Source: Candidatus Moraniibacteriota bacterium
GTDB lineage: Bacteria; Patescibacteriota; Minisyncoccia; Moranbacterales; UBA9337
Reading direction: 5' to 3'
DNA length: 17,839 bases
NCBI GenBank assembly: GCA_003510795.1
Contig: DOKP01000096.1
Location: 208-18,046, forward strand
The position numbers and the translations under genes were made by a program. The notes beneath the pieces were generated by a model, which was not told the origin of the DNA, searched no databases, and saw only the letters and a program-made list of their open reading frames with translations. This document shows positions 1 through 5,873 of the stretch, piece by piece (the stretch's first letter is position 1; the number at the start of each line of letters is the position of its first letter).

Positions 1-24
1 ATCCCGATTAATCGGGATGTTTTT
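1..24 (+). terminator. Rho-independent terminator of an upstream gene (cut by window edge)
   Basis: A perfect palindrome, ATCCCGAT-TA-ATCGGGAT (1-18), is followed directly by GTTTTTG. On the plus strand this is a stem plus T-run, so it would end a gene lying left of the window. It may also serve the minus-strand gene that stops at 38, but the T-run for that direction would lie outside the window. Confidence 0.6.
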
Positions 25-37
25 GTTTTATAAAAAC

Positions 38-487
38 TCAAAAAACAAATTTATTTTTTTTCATTTCCTCAGTTAATATTTCAACATGGCGTTCAGTTTC
101 GCTATTGAGCTTGCAAAGCATATCTTCAACTCTTTTGTTAATGGGAATAAAAATTTCAAAACATTTTTTTTCGAGCATTGAGCGTTCAATCCGTAGGGCT
201 GTAAGTAGAGCTTCATGATGGGTAACTTTTTCTTGTTGCGTTTTTTTTATCTCCTTAAGGACAAAGCCCATAACGTGATTGACGACTCCGCGAGAAAAAT
301 TATTTTCTGTTATAGCATCGATGATATCCCTTTGGTTGCTGATACTATCGGCATGAGAAATTTCTTCTTGAGAAAGTCTGAACCAAAAATTATGTTTAGC
401 CGGAATTTTTTGAGCGAAAAGAGAATAAAGAGACGCAATATTCAATTCATTTTCTTCAAACAATATTAATAAAGGTTTCTTGTCCAT
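38..487 (-). CDS. Ferritin-like (rubrerythrin/erythrin-type) four-helix protein
   Basis: A 149-residue, soluble, almost wholly helical protein. Metal-ligand-like residues occur in the order expected for a ferritin-like diiron fold: E14 in helix 1, E42-x-x-H45 (EEISHA) in helix 2, E101 or E106 in helix 3, and E130/E132 with H134 in helix 4. Rubrerythrin-type domains are of similar length and bind two metals through such E and ExxH ligands. Helix 4 lacks a perfect ExxH, so metal binding is probable rather than certain, and there is no rubredoxin CxxC tail. The inferred role is oxidative stress or metal handling, or a sensor-like relative. It starts at ATG 487, with no SD and a short leader from a promoter at 518-545. 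It is divergent from the gene at 634, and its stop is TGA. Confidence 0.6.
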   Translation of the reverse strand: MDKKPLLILFEENELNIASLYSLFAQKIPAKHNFWFRLSQEEISHADSISNQRDIIDAITENNFSRGVVNHVMGFVLKEIKKTQQEKVTHHEALLTALRIERSMLEKKCFEIFIPINKRVEDMLCKLNSETERHVEILTEEMKKNKFVF

Positions 488-517
488 AAGATTTTAAAAA
501 GTGATTAATATGCTTAC

Positions 518-545
518 AATATAGCACAGATAATTTTTCCTGCAA
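518..545 (-). promoter_or_regulatory. Promoter for the ferritin-like gene
   Basis: Read on the minus strand: -35 TTGCAG (545-540), a 16-base spacer, then an extended -10 TGC-TATATT with the hexamer at 523-518. The predicted RNA start near 511 gives a leader of about 24 bases before ATG 487. Confidence 0.5.
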
Positions 546-573
546 ATTAGCAATAAAACATTAGCAATAAAAC
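546..573. repeat. Perfect 14-bp tandem repeat between divergent promoters
   Basis: ATTAGCAATAAAAC occurs twice without a gap (546-559 and 560-573), followed by ATT. It fills the interval between the -35 box of the minus-strand promoter (540-545) and that of the plus-strand promoter (575-580). Its length is close to 1.3 helical turns per unit. The position fits an operator or activator site serving both genes, but a replication-slippage duplication is also possible. Confidence 0.7.
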
Positions 574-574
574 A

Positions 575-604
575 TTGCGCCAATTTTTGATTTTATGATA
601 TAAT
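575..604 (+). promoter_or_regulatory. Sigma-70-type promoter with extended -10
   Basis: -35 TTGCGC (575-580), an 18-base spacer, then TGA-TATAAT with a perfect -10 hexamer at 599-604. The expected RNA start is near 611, about 23 bases before ATG 634. The same TGATATAAT string recurs in the promoter at 1311-1339. Confidence 0.65.
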
Positions 605-633
605 AATGGCATAATATTTTTTAAAATATCTTT

Positions 634-1269
634 ATGAGAATGGGAGAAACCATTGATGTAAATGCAGGTTTAAATAAGCCGGATTTATATAGCGAAGATG
701 ATTTGGAACTTAATGCCGAGAAAGCAAATAATAATTTATTGGAAGGCTTTCAAATCCCGACAAATCCGGAAGAATTGAAAAAGCAATATGATGAAATGTT
801 TGAAGGGATAGAAACGGCTGAATTGGAACTTTACCAAAAAGTTTTAGAAAGTGCTCCCGCAGAAGCGCAAGAAGCTTTGAAGAATGGGGATACTAGCGGA
901 TTGGTAGAGCATGCAAAAAAATCAGGAATAATTGGAAAGGGACTTTTGATGATTGCGGCTTTTGGCATCCTGATGTCGGCCACTTCAGCTTTCGGTGCAG
1001 GTGGCACTCCGGAAAAAGTAAAAGTGTTTTCTCCGCAAAATAATAGCGGTGCTCATTCAATGGAACAAGTTGTTTCTGGCGGTGGCGGGGGCATGAAAAT
1101 TGGTGGCGGAAAAATTGTATTTGAAGATGCGCACCAGAAAGCGCAAGTGGATTTTGAAACAAAAGTAGCAGATCATCAGAGGATGATGGGCGGAAATAAT
1201 TCAGTAGAAGATGGGAGCGGAAATCAAAATAATCAAGGTAGAATTTCTGTAGATGGTAAACAAATTTAA
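634..1269 (+). CDS. Unrecognised single-pass membrane or exported protein, Gly-rich
   Basis: A 211-residue protein that I do not recognise. Residues 1-95 are acidic and helical (many Glu, Asp, Leu), suggesting a cytoplasmic or coiled region. Residues 99-123 form one hydrophobic segment ending in SATSAFGAGG, which resembles a late signal-anchor with a small-residue cleavage-like site. After it comes a low-complexity stretch with a five-Gly run and GGGK (about 149-160), then a polar Asn/Gln/Gly-rich tail. The hydrophobic segment lies far from the N-terminus, so the first half probably stays inside and the Gly-rich half outside. The start is ATG 634 behind a good promoter; ATG 640 is also possible, and neither has an SD. 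It is divergent from the ferritin-like gene and may share control with it through the 546-573 repeat. No function can be assigned. Confidence 0.7.
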   Translation: MRMGETIDVNAGLNKPDLYSEDDLELNAEKANNNLLEGFQIPTNPEELKKQYDEMFEGIETAELELYQKVLESAPAEAQEALKNGDTSGLVEHAKKSGIIGKGLLMIAAFGILMSATSAFGAGGTPEKVKVFSPQNNSGAHSMEQVVSGGGGGMKIGGGKIVFEDAHQKAQVDFETKVADHQRMMGGNNSVEDGSGNQNNQGRISVDGKQI

Positions 1270-1310
1270 AGTATATTTTCCTTTATTGCAACATAAAAAG
1301 AAAAACTATT

Positions 1311-1339
1311 TTGTGAGTTGATTATTATTGTGATATAAT
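1311..1339 (+). promoter_or_regulatory. Strong sigma-70-type promoter for the repeat-protein pair
   Basis: -35 TTGTGA (1311-1316), a 17-base spacer, extended TG at 1331-1332 and a perfect TATAAT at 1334-1339. The predicted RNA start near 1346 gives a leader of roughly 90 bases, which contains the hairpin at 1388-1426. Confidence 0.7.
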
Positions 1340-1387
1340 AAACGCATAAAATTGTCAATTAAATAAAAATAAATTTAACAAAACAAC

Positions 1388-1432
1388 CCTAGTTAAATAA
1401 TACGGGCTCACCGTGATTTAACTAGGACACAG
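1388..1432 (+). promoter_or_regulatory. Structured leader that sequesters the SD, copy A
   Basis: The outer stem CCTAGTTAAAT (1388-1398) pairs perfectly, 11 bp, with ATTTAACTAGG (1416-1426). Inside it, ACGG (1402-1405) pairs with CCGT (1411-1414) around loop GCTCA. The SD AGGA (1424-1427), ten bases before ATG 1438, is largely buried in the outer stem, so folding should lower translation. An extra copy of ATTTAAC at 1373-1379 could pair with GTTAAAT (1392-1398) instead, which would free the SD. The layout suits a riboswitch, thermosensor or protein-binding site; I match it to no known class. Confidence 0.6.
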
Positions 1433-1437
1433 AAAAA

Positions 1438-1788
1438 ATGAAAAATAAAAAAGGAATCGTTCAAATTGGCATAGTTGCCATAGTGGTTGTGATTATAATT
1501 TTAATTATGGGAGGCGTTGCTTATGCGACCTATAAAAAAAATGCAGCGAGGGTGCAGATTGGACCCAATGGAGTTGATATTAAAGCTGGAGGCGTAAATG
1601 TGAAAGCGGGCAACGGCGGAGTGAATGTTAATGCTGGCAGTACAAATGTCGGCGCAAGCAGTGACGGAGTAAATGTTAATAGCGGAGCTACTAGTGTAAA
1701 GGCTGGAAATGGCGGAGTTGATGTAGATACCGACAGTGTGGATATAGAGGCTGGTGAAGAAGGCGTAAATGTGGAAATCTCGGAATAA
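1438..1788 (+). CDS. Membrane-anchored short-repeat protein, paralogue of the VWA protein
   Basis: A 116-residue protein. A basic start (MKNKK) and a hydrophobic helix (about 8-31) form an uncleaved signal anchor. The remainder is a run of short Val/Gly repeats of the pattern GVxVxAG or GVxVNxG (GVDIKAG, GVNVKAG, GVNVNAG and others) with alternating Val side chains, resembling a narrow beta-solenoid or beta-hairpin stack. The inferred location is anchored in the membrane with the repeats outside. It shares its N-terminal anchor, repeat type and hairpin leader with the following gene, so the two are tandem duplicates, one having gained or lost a VWA domain. It has an AGGA SD, unlike most genes here. 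No enzymatic motif is visible; a spacer or partner role for the VWA protein is a guess. Confidence 0.75.
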   Translation: MKNKKGIVQIGIVAIVVVIIILIMGGVAYATYKKNAARVQIGPNGVDIKAGGVNVKAGNGGVNVNAGSTNVGASSDGVNVNSGATSVKAGNGGVDVDTDSVDIEAGEEGVNVEISE

Positions 1789-1848
1789 ATTTAAAAAATT
1801 CAAATATAAACATTAAACCCCAAATAAATAAAATATATAAGGGGTAAT

Positions 1849-1893
1849 TCCAGTTAGATAATGCGGACTCTCCGTAATTTAACTAGGACACAG
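1849..1893 (+). promoter_or_regulatory. Structured leader that sequesters the SD, copy B
   Basis: This is the second copy of the 1388-1432 element. The outer stem 1849-1859 pairs with ATTTAACTAGG (1877-1887), now with two G-U-type wobbles and one C-A mismatch. The inner GCGG (1863-1866) pairs with CCGT (1872-1875) around loop ACTCT. The 3' part, ATTTAACTAGGACACAG, is identical to copy A, while the 5' arm has drifted mostly in ways that keep pairing. AGGA (1885-1888) lies twelve bases before ATG 1901. The competing upstream ATTTAAC seen in copy A is absent here. Confidence 0.6.
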
Positions 1894-1900
1894 AAAAAAA

Positions 1901-2941
1901 ATGAAAAACAAAAAAGGGATTATACAAACTGGGGTGGTCATCGCGATAGTTGCGATTTTGGGTCTAACTGTGGCCGGTGCAGGCTATGTAGCATATAAAA
2001 AGAATATGCCAAGTGTAAAGGTTGGTTCAGATGGAGTGGAGGTTGATGCCAATGGAGTAAGCGTGAAAACAGGCAGTGATGGAGTAAGTGTCGATATGGA
2101 GGGAACCAGTGTAGATGTTAATGGCGGTGTAAAGGTTAAAGTTGGGGGATCCACTGAGGGCTCTGTTGCCAAAAAAGAAGAAATGGTGGTTGAAGAAAAA
2201 GTGAATAATGTTTTGATCTTTGATGCTTCCGGCAGTATGTCTGCCCAAGCGACAGGAGGCACTCGAATCCAACTTGCCAAAAATGCCATGGTAAAATTTG
2301 TAGACAGTTTGAAAGATAATGTTAATCTAAGCGTGGTGGCTTATGGGCACAAAGGTAACAATACTCAAGCGGGGAAAGCTGTGTCTTGTGCCGGAATAGA
2401 AGAAATTTATTATATGGGAGCGGTTAATGCAAATTTAGTTAAGTCAAAAGTTAATGCTCTAAACCCGAATGGCTGGACTCCTATTACTGATTCTTTGAAA
2501 AAAGCCGAAGTTATATTAAATTCAACTGAGGGAAAGAAACATATTGTTTTATTGAGTGACGGCGAAGAAACTTGTGGCGGTGATCCAGTGGCTTATGCTT
2601 GCCAATTAAAAACTAAAGGAATTAGTGTTGATGTAATTGGCTTGGATGTTACAGGAGCAGTAGCTAAGCAATTAATAGATATTTCTAAGTGTGGTGGCGG
2701 AGAATATTATTCAGTAAACAGCGCCAGTGACTTTGACGTAGTGGTAAATAATATGGGCGTAAAAGTAAATGCTGGAAATCTTAACGTCGATATTTCAGGC
2801 GATGGGGTAAAAGTAGATACGGGAGATGTGAAAGTTAAAACTGATGGTTCTGGGGTAAAAGTAAATGCGGGAGATGTGAAAGTAGATACTACAACGGGGA
2901 CTGTTCCAAAAGTAAGCATCCCATCTGTCCCTTCATACTAA
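1901..2941 (+). CDS. Membrane-anchored VWA-domain protein flanked by beta-repeats
   Basis: A 346-residue protein. Residues 7-31 form a signal anchor after MKNKK. Residues 38-85 are GVxV-type repeats. Residues about 102-283 are a von Willebrand A domain with a complete metal-ion-dependent adhesion site: D108-x-S110-x-S112, T193 (GWTP) and D220 (LSDGEE). Residues 286-330 return to GVKV repeats with a roughly 16-residue period, and the tail is Pro/Ser-rich. Four Cys (163, 225, 234, 264) lie in the VWA domain and could form disulfides outside the cell. VWA domains with an intact MIDAS bind protein ligands through Mg2+, so the inferred role is a surface adhesion or assembly factor. It follows the paralogue at 1438 and has its own hairpin leader. 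It ends at a bidirectional terminator. The VWA call is firm; the ligand is unknown. Confidence 0.88.
   Translation: MKNKKGIIQTGVVIAIVAILGLTVAGAGYVAYKKNMPSVKVGSDGVEVDANGVSVKTGSDGVSVDMEGTSVDVNGGVKVKVGGSTEGSVAKKEEMVVEEKVNNVLIFDASGSMSAQATGGTRIQLAKNAMVKFVDSLKDNVNLSVVAYGHKGNNTQAGKAVSCAGIEEIYYMGAVNANLVKSKVNALNPNGWTPITDSLKKAEVILNSTEGKKHIVLLSDGEETCGGDPVAYACQLKTKGISVDVIGLDVTGAVAKQLIDISKCGGGEYYSVNSASDFDVVVNNMGVKVNAGNLNVDISGDGVKVDTGDVKVKTDGSGVKVNAGDVKVDTTTGTVPKVSIPSVPSY
2804..2883 (+). repeat. Imperfect direct repeat within the VWA gene
   Basis: Two 32-base units starting at 2804 and 2852, both beginning GGGGTAAAAGTA and sharing GGGAGATGTGAAAGT, are spaced 48 bases (16 codons) apart. They encode the GVKV-GDVKV repeats. 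Near-identity at DNA level suggests recent unit duplication. Confidence 0.7.
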
Positions 2942-2976
2942 GAGTTAAATTAGCATATCAGTATAGTTTCATTTTT

Positions 2977-3013
2977 AAAACGACTCGAAATTAATTTCCG
3001 GGTCGTTTTCTTC
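2977..3013. terminator. Bidirectional terminator between convergent genes
   Basis: AAAACGACTCG (2977-2987) pairs over 11 positions, one of them a wobble, with CGGGTCGTTTT (2999-3009), around an AT-rich loop. The plus strand continues TTTTCTTC, and the minus strand ends the stem in TTTTAAAAAT. It lies between the stop of the VWA gene and the stop of the convergent ATP-grasp gene, so it can serve both. Confidence 0.8.
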
Positions 3014-3039
3014 ACGTGAGTGTATTTGACTACATTTTT

Positions 3040-3987
3040 TTATTTAATATTAAATATTTTTTTGAAAAATTTCTCTGGAATAATATGAGAAGCTAAAAAA
3101 GTATATGCCCCGGTTACTTCCACTGATTCGGAAGTGATTCCTGGAAATCTATTAACCTCAAGTAGATATGGTTTCTCGGTAATTTTATCAATTATTATAT
3201 CGGCGCGAGACCAAGATAATCCCAAAAGTCCACTGGCCTTGATAGCTATTTTTTTTATCTCCTGGGGAATTTCAGCTATAGGTATAAAATATTCTTCAGC
3301 TCCATTGCAGATGTTATTTCTAAATTCTCCATCGGAATGATATCTTTTTTCACCCGCCACAATAACTCCATTAGCTATTACAATTCCCCAATCATATTCA
3401 TTGGCGATAAAGCGTTGGAATAAAAAGTTTTTGCTTTTAGGAAGTTCTTCCATTTTTTCCAAAAGCTCTTTTTCATTGGCGGCATAAGCCGAATGTTTTC
3501 CTTGGCAACCTCGAATATCTTTGATAATAAGAGGAAAACCGCAAACTTCTTTTAATAGAGAGATATTTTTCTCGATACTTTTTCGACTAATAAAAACAGT
3601 GTCTGGCATGGGTAAATCATTGATGGCAAACACCATGCAGTCAGTTACTTTGGAAGAATTTTTTTCTGCGTAAGAATGAGGAGTCTTGGTGAATTGAAGA
3701 TACAGACTAACCGCATATGCAATGTCCCTTTGGTCCCAACCTGAGGAAAGCCATACGAAAGAGAAGTCTTTTACAGGCAAGCCGTTATGTGTAATTTTAG
3801 CAATTGAATTATGGATAGTAATTCCTATATCTCTGTATTTTCCCTTGGTGAGCTCTACCGGGAAAGGGAATTTCTTTATAATTTGCTGACTGTTTTTGAC
3901 AGTTGGAAGAGTAAGCATGGTAAAAGGTTTTTTTTGCATAAAATTAGAAGTTAATGGATAAAAGATCTCTCGTTTATTAACCTGCAA
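3040..3987 (-). CDS. RimK-like ATP-grasp ligase
   Basis: A 315-residue protein with an ATP-grasp fold in its C-terminal two thirds. Visible motifs are PLIIKD with Lys156, a flexible loop RGCQGKH (159-165), FLFQRFI (188-194), GEFRNNICNGA (220-230), D263 in ADIIID, and LEVNRFPG (276-283) with the Mg-binding E277 and N279. The last two motifs closely resemble RimK, which joins an amino acid to a carboxylate using ATP via an acyl-phosphate. The N-terminal 115 residues are divergent, so the substrate cannot be read; peptide, glutamate tailing or cell-wall modification are all possible. The first usable start is TTG 3987, just after an in-frame TAG, with a weak AGG before it. ATG 3939 and ATG 3918 are alternatives, and conservation starts well downstream of all three. 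It is transcribed alone, toward the VWA gene. Confidence 0.82.
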   Translation of the reverse strand: MQVNKREIFYPLTSNFMQKKPFTMLTLPTVKNSQQIIKKFPFPVELTKGKYRDIGITIHNSIAKITHNGLPVKDFSFVWLSSGWDQRDIAYAVSLYLQFTKTPHSYAEKNSSKVTDCMVFAINDLPMPDTVFISRKSIEKNISLLKEVCGFPLIIKDIRGCQGKHSAYAANEKELLEKMEELPKSKNFLFQRFIANEYDWGIVIANGVIVAGEKRYHSDGEFRNNICNGAEEYFIPIAEIPQEIKKIAIKASGLLGLSWSRADIIIDKITEKPYLLEVNRFPGITSESVEVTGAYTFLASHIIPEKFFKKIFNIK

Positions 3988-3990
3988 AAA

Positions 3991-4024
3991 TGCCTAGGGA
4001 CAAAGAAGCGGTAAGGCTCTAGCA
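3991..4024 (-). promoter_or_regulatory. Possible weak hairpin in the ATP-grasp leader
   Basis: In the minus-strand RNA, TGCTAG (from 4024) can pair with CTAGGCA (to 3991) with one bulge. This would cover the only SD-like AGG before the TTG start. The stem is short and imperfect. It resembles the SD-covering CTAG/CTAGG logic of the leaders at 1388 and 1849, but its sequence is otherwise unrelated. Confidence 0.25.
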
Positions 4025-4047
4025 ACCAAAAATGAGGTAATCATCTA

Positions 4048-4076
4048 ATTATATAACATATTTGCTATTTTGTAAA
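4048..4076 (-). promoter_or_regulatory. Promoter for the ATP-grasp gene
   Basis: On the minus strand: -35 TTTACA (4076-4071), an exact 17-base spacer, and a perfect -10 TATAAT (4053-4048). The RNA start near 4041 gives a leader of about 54 bases before TTG 3987. Confidence 0.7.
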
Positions 4077-4080
4077 TAGC
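4064..4080. promoter_or_regulatory. Palindrome over the -35 box (operator candidate)
   Basis: GCTATTT-TGT-AAATAGC is a perfect 7-bp inverted repeat with a 3-base centre. It covers the whole -35 of the minus-strand promoter and lies 27 bases from the -35 of the plus-strand promoter at 4107. The symmetry suits a dimeric repressor. It is AT-rich, so chance is possible. Confidence 0.45.
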
Positions 4081-4106
4081 TGACTAAAGAGTGCAGGATT
4101 CAGCTA

Positions 4107-4142
4107 TTGACAAAATCGTATTTTTTTGTTAGTGTCTATAGT
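4107..4142 (+). promoter_or_regulatory. Probable promoter of the glycan operon
   Basis: A perfect -35 TTGACA lies at 4107-4112. The -10 is uncertain: TAGTGT at 4130-4135 has ideal 17-base spacing but a poor match, whereas TATAGT at 4137-4142 matches well but is spaced 24. Either choice places the RNA start downstream of the TTG at 4126, favouring ATG 4180 as the start of the first gene. Confidence 0.5.
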
Positions 4143-4179
4143 TACTGTTGTGAATTTAATCTTAAAAATATTTCAAAAT

Positions 4180-5868
4180 ATGAGGAAAGATATAGTCAAT
4201 AAAACTCTAATTCTGTGGAATAAATTATTAAAAAGAGATGAAAAAAATGATAAAGCTTATTACGTCATTGGTCTTTTTGTTTTAGCATTGATTATTCTTC
4301 AAGGATTTTATTTATGGAGAAACAATAAAAAAGTTCAGCCACCGAAAGAGCAAGAACTATTAGCCAAGGAAGTGGATGGGCTTACTATTAGTTCAGCTCA
4401 AAAAGATAATTTGGAAAAGTTTAATAAAGAAATACACGGGACTAATGATTCAGGATTTGAAATAAATATCTATAAATCAACTAAAAATGTAATTACAAAA
4501 AATGCAATTGCTAAAATATCCGAAGATCAATTTCATACGGGAAAGCACAGTCTTGAAATAAACTGGGGCAATGGACAAAATAAGTCAGTGCGGTTAAATA
4601 ATTACCTGACAACTCAAAAAAATAAATATTACAAAATAGGACTGTGGATTTCTAGTCCTAAAGATAGTCATTTTAAAATTTCTCTTACTAGGGGAGACAA
4701 ATATTTTCCAATTGCGGAAGTAGGTGTAATTGCGAGTATTGAAAATGAATTTAAGTATTATGAATATAATTTTCGCTCTCCCGAGGATTTGGCTGGTTTA
4801 GAATTTTTTGTCTCAAATCTGGAGCCAAGCATTGTTTTTATTGACGACATTAGGTTGATTCCTTTGGCTATTGAAAAAGAGGATGAACTTGCGCATATAA
4901 GAGCTACAATTATAGGAAATAATCAAGAAGTTAAAAAAGGAGAGGAACAATTGTCTCATCAGGGAGATTCAGATGCATTATCTTTTCCCAATACTTTAAT
5001 AGGACAAATTTTTATTCCCCAAAAAAGTGATTTAGTGGGAGCTTCTTTTGCTTTTACCAAAAGAGGTGACGGTGGGATTGGTGATTATACTTTGGAAATA
5101 AGAGAATTTAATAATGATAATCAAACTATTTCATTAAATAAGATAGCTGTGGAATCTTTTTCTTCCAAAGATATAACTTCTGAAAATAAATATTTTCCAA
5201 TTGTGGCTAAACTGGAGGTGGGAAAGAAATATTGGTTAGGTTTTAACAATAAGGGGGTCAATGTGAGCAACGAAAACCATTTAGCTATTGGACAGGCTGA
5301 CAATAATAGGGCTTATTTAAACGGTGATGGATTTTTAATTCAAGACGAAAATAAAATTTTTACTGAAGAAAATGATTTATATTTCACAACTAGCTATTTG
5401 GATCCGATCAAAATTGATTCCAGAGAATTCGCTTATAGCGAAACTTTGTATGATTTGGGAAGAGAAAAGGATCGATTAGACTATCAGTTGGACTCAGCAA
5501 TGGGAAATAATATTTTGGATATACAAAAAAAACAAAATATTTCCGTAGATAAATGGAAAAATATTTTATTAAATGAAAAAGATTCATATTTAGTTTATAA
5601 AATTAAGGCTAATGAAAAAAATATTGATAAATTAATCTTGAATAATATTATTTTTCATAATAATATCAACCTTTTTATTTCAAGGGATGGCGATCATTGG
5701 ACAGAAATTTTTTCTGATAATTCAGGTGTATTATGGCAGAACTCAGGAAAAATAGAAGTGAATTTTAAAAATAATAAGCCTAAAAATATTTTTATTAAAT
5801 TAAAAAAGAACGGAGAGGGTAATAGCGTTTTTATTGGAGGGTCCTTTGTTGTTAATGCAACTAAATAA
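4180..5868 (+). CDS. Membrane-anchored protein with carbohydrate-binding-like beta-sandwiches
   Basis: A 562-residue protein from ATG 4180; an in-frame TTG at 4126 would add 18 residues but precedes the predicted RNA start. A single membrane helix (about 27-46) is followed by a large outside part. Residues about 93-229 read like a CBM4/9-type jelly roll: HTGKHSLEI, then alternating strands, ending SIVFIDDIRLIPL, the usual last strand of such domains. Residues about 270-405 form a second beta-rich domain (GQIFIP, GDYTLEIRE, GKKYWLGF), and about 470-560 a third, discoidin-like one with ISRDGDHWTEIF. No catalytic motif is visible. As first gene of a glycosyltransferase operon, it may bind or organise the glycan at the surface. 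The domain calls rest on pattern only. Confidence 0.7.
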   Translation: MRKDIVNKTLILWNKLLKRDEKNDKAYYVIGLFVLALIILQGFYLWRNNKKVQPPKEQELLAKEVDGLTISSAQKDNLEKFNKEIHGTNDSGFEINIYKSTKNVITKNAIAKISEDQFHTGKHSLEINWGNGQNKSVRLNNYLTTQKNKYYKIGLWISSPKDSHFKISLTRGDKYFPIAEVGVIASIENEFKYYEYNFRSPEDLAGLEFFVSNLEPSIVFIDDIRLIPLAIEKEDELAHIRATIIGNNQEVKKGEEQLSHQGDSDALSFPNTLIGQIFIPQKSDLVGASFAFTKRGDGGIGDYTLEIREFNNDNQTISLNKIAVESFSSKDITSENKYFPIVAKLEVGKKYWLGFNNKGVNVSNENHLAIGQADNNRAYLNGDGFLIQDENKIFTEENDLYFTTSYLDPIKIDSREFAYSETLYDLGREKDRLDYQLDSAMGNNILDIQKKQNISVDKWKNILLNEKDSYLVYKIKANEKNIDKLILNNIIFHNNINLFISRDGDHWTEIFSDNSGVLWQNSGKIEVNFKNNKPKNIFIKLKKNGEGNSVFIGGSFVVNATK

Positions 5869-5873
5869 AAATT

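Noticed and set aside
893..1162. Minus-strand open frame opposite the 634 gene, and similar ones at 1501-1803, 1984-2289, 2707-2919 and 16607-16918
   Set aside because: They lie opposite convincing genes, have no promoter or domain, and mirror the low-complexity or repeat composition of the real strand.
1388..1432. preQ1-I or other known riboswitch
   Set aside because: It shares only SD occlusion; the nested two-stem fold and sequence do not fit preQ1, fluoride, guanidine or c-di-GMP motifs as I know them.
1817..1845. ACCCC...GGGGT inverted repeat as terminator between the two repeat-protein genes
   Set aside because: The stem is only 5 bp with a 19-base loop and no T-run after it; read-through into the second gene seems more likely.
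1438..2941. CRISPR-like or satellite array
   Set aside because: The repetition is in-frame, codes for GVxV peptide units and has no uniform spacer-repeat pattern.
4126..4179. Extension of the first glycan-operon gene to TTG 4126
   Set aside because: Both candidate -10 boxes after TTGACA 4107-4112 put the RNA start downstream of 4126, so ATG 4180 is preferred.
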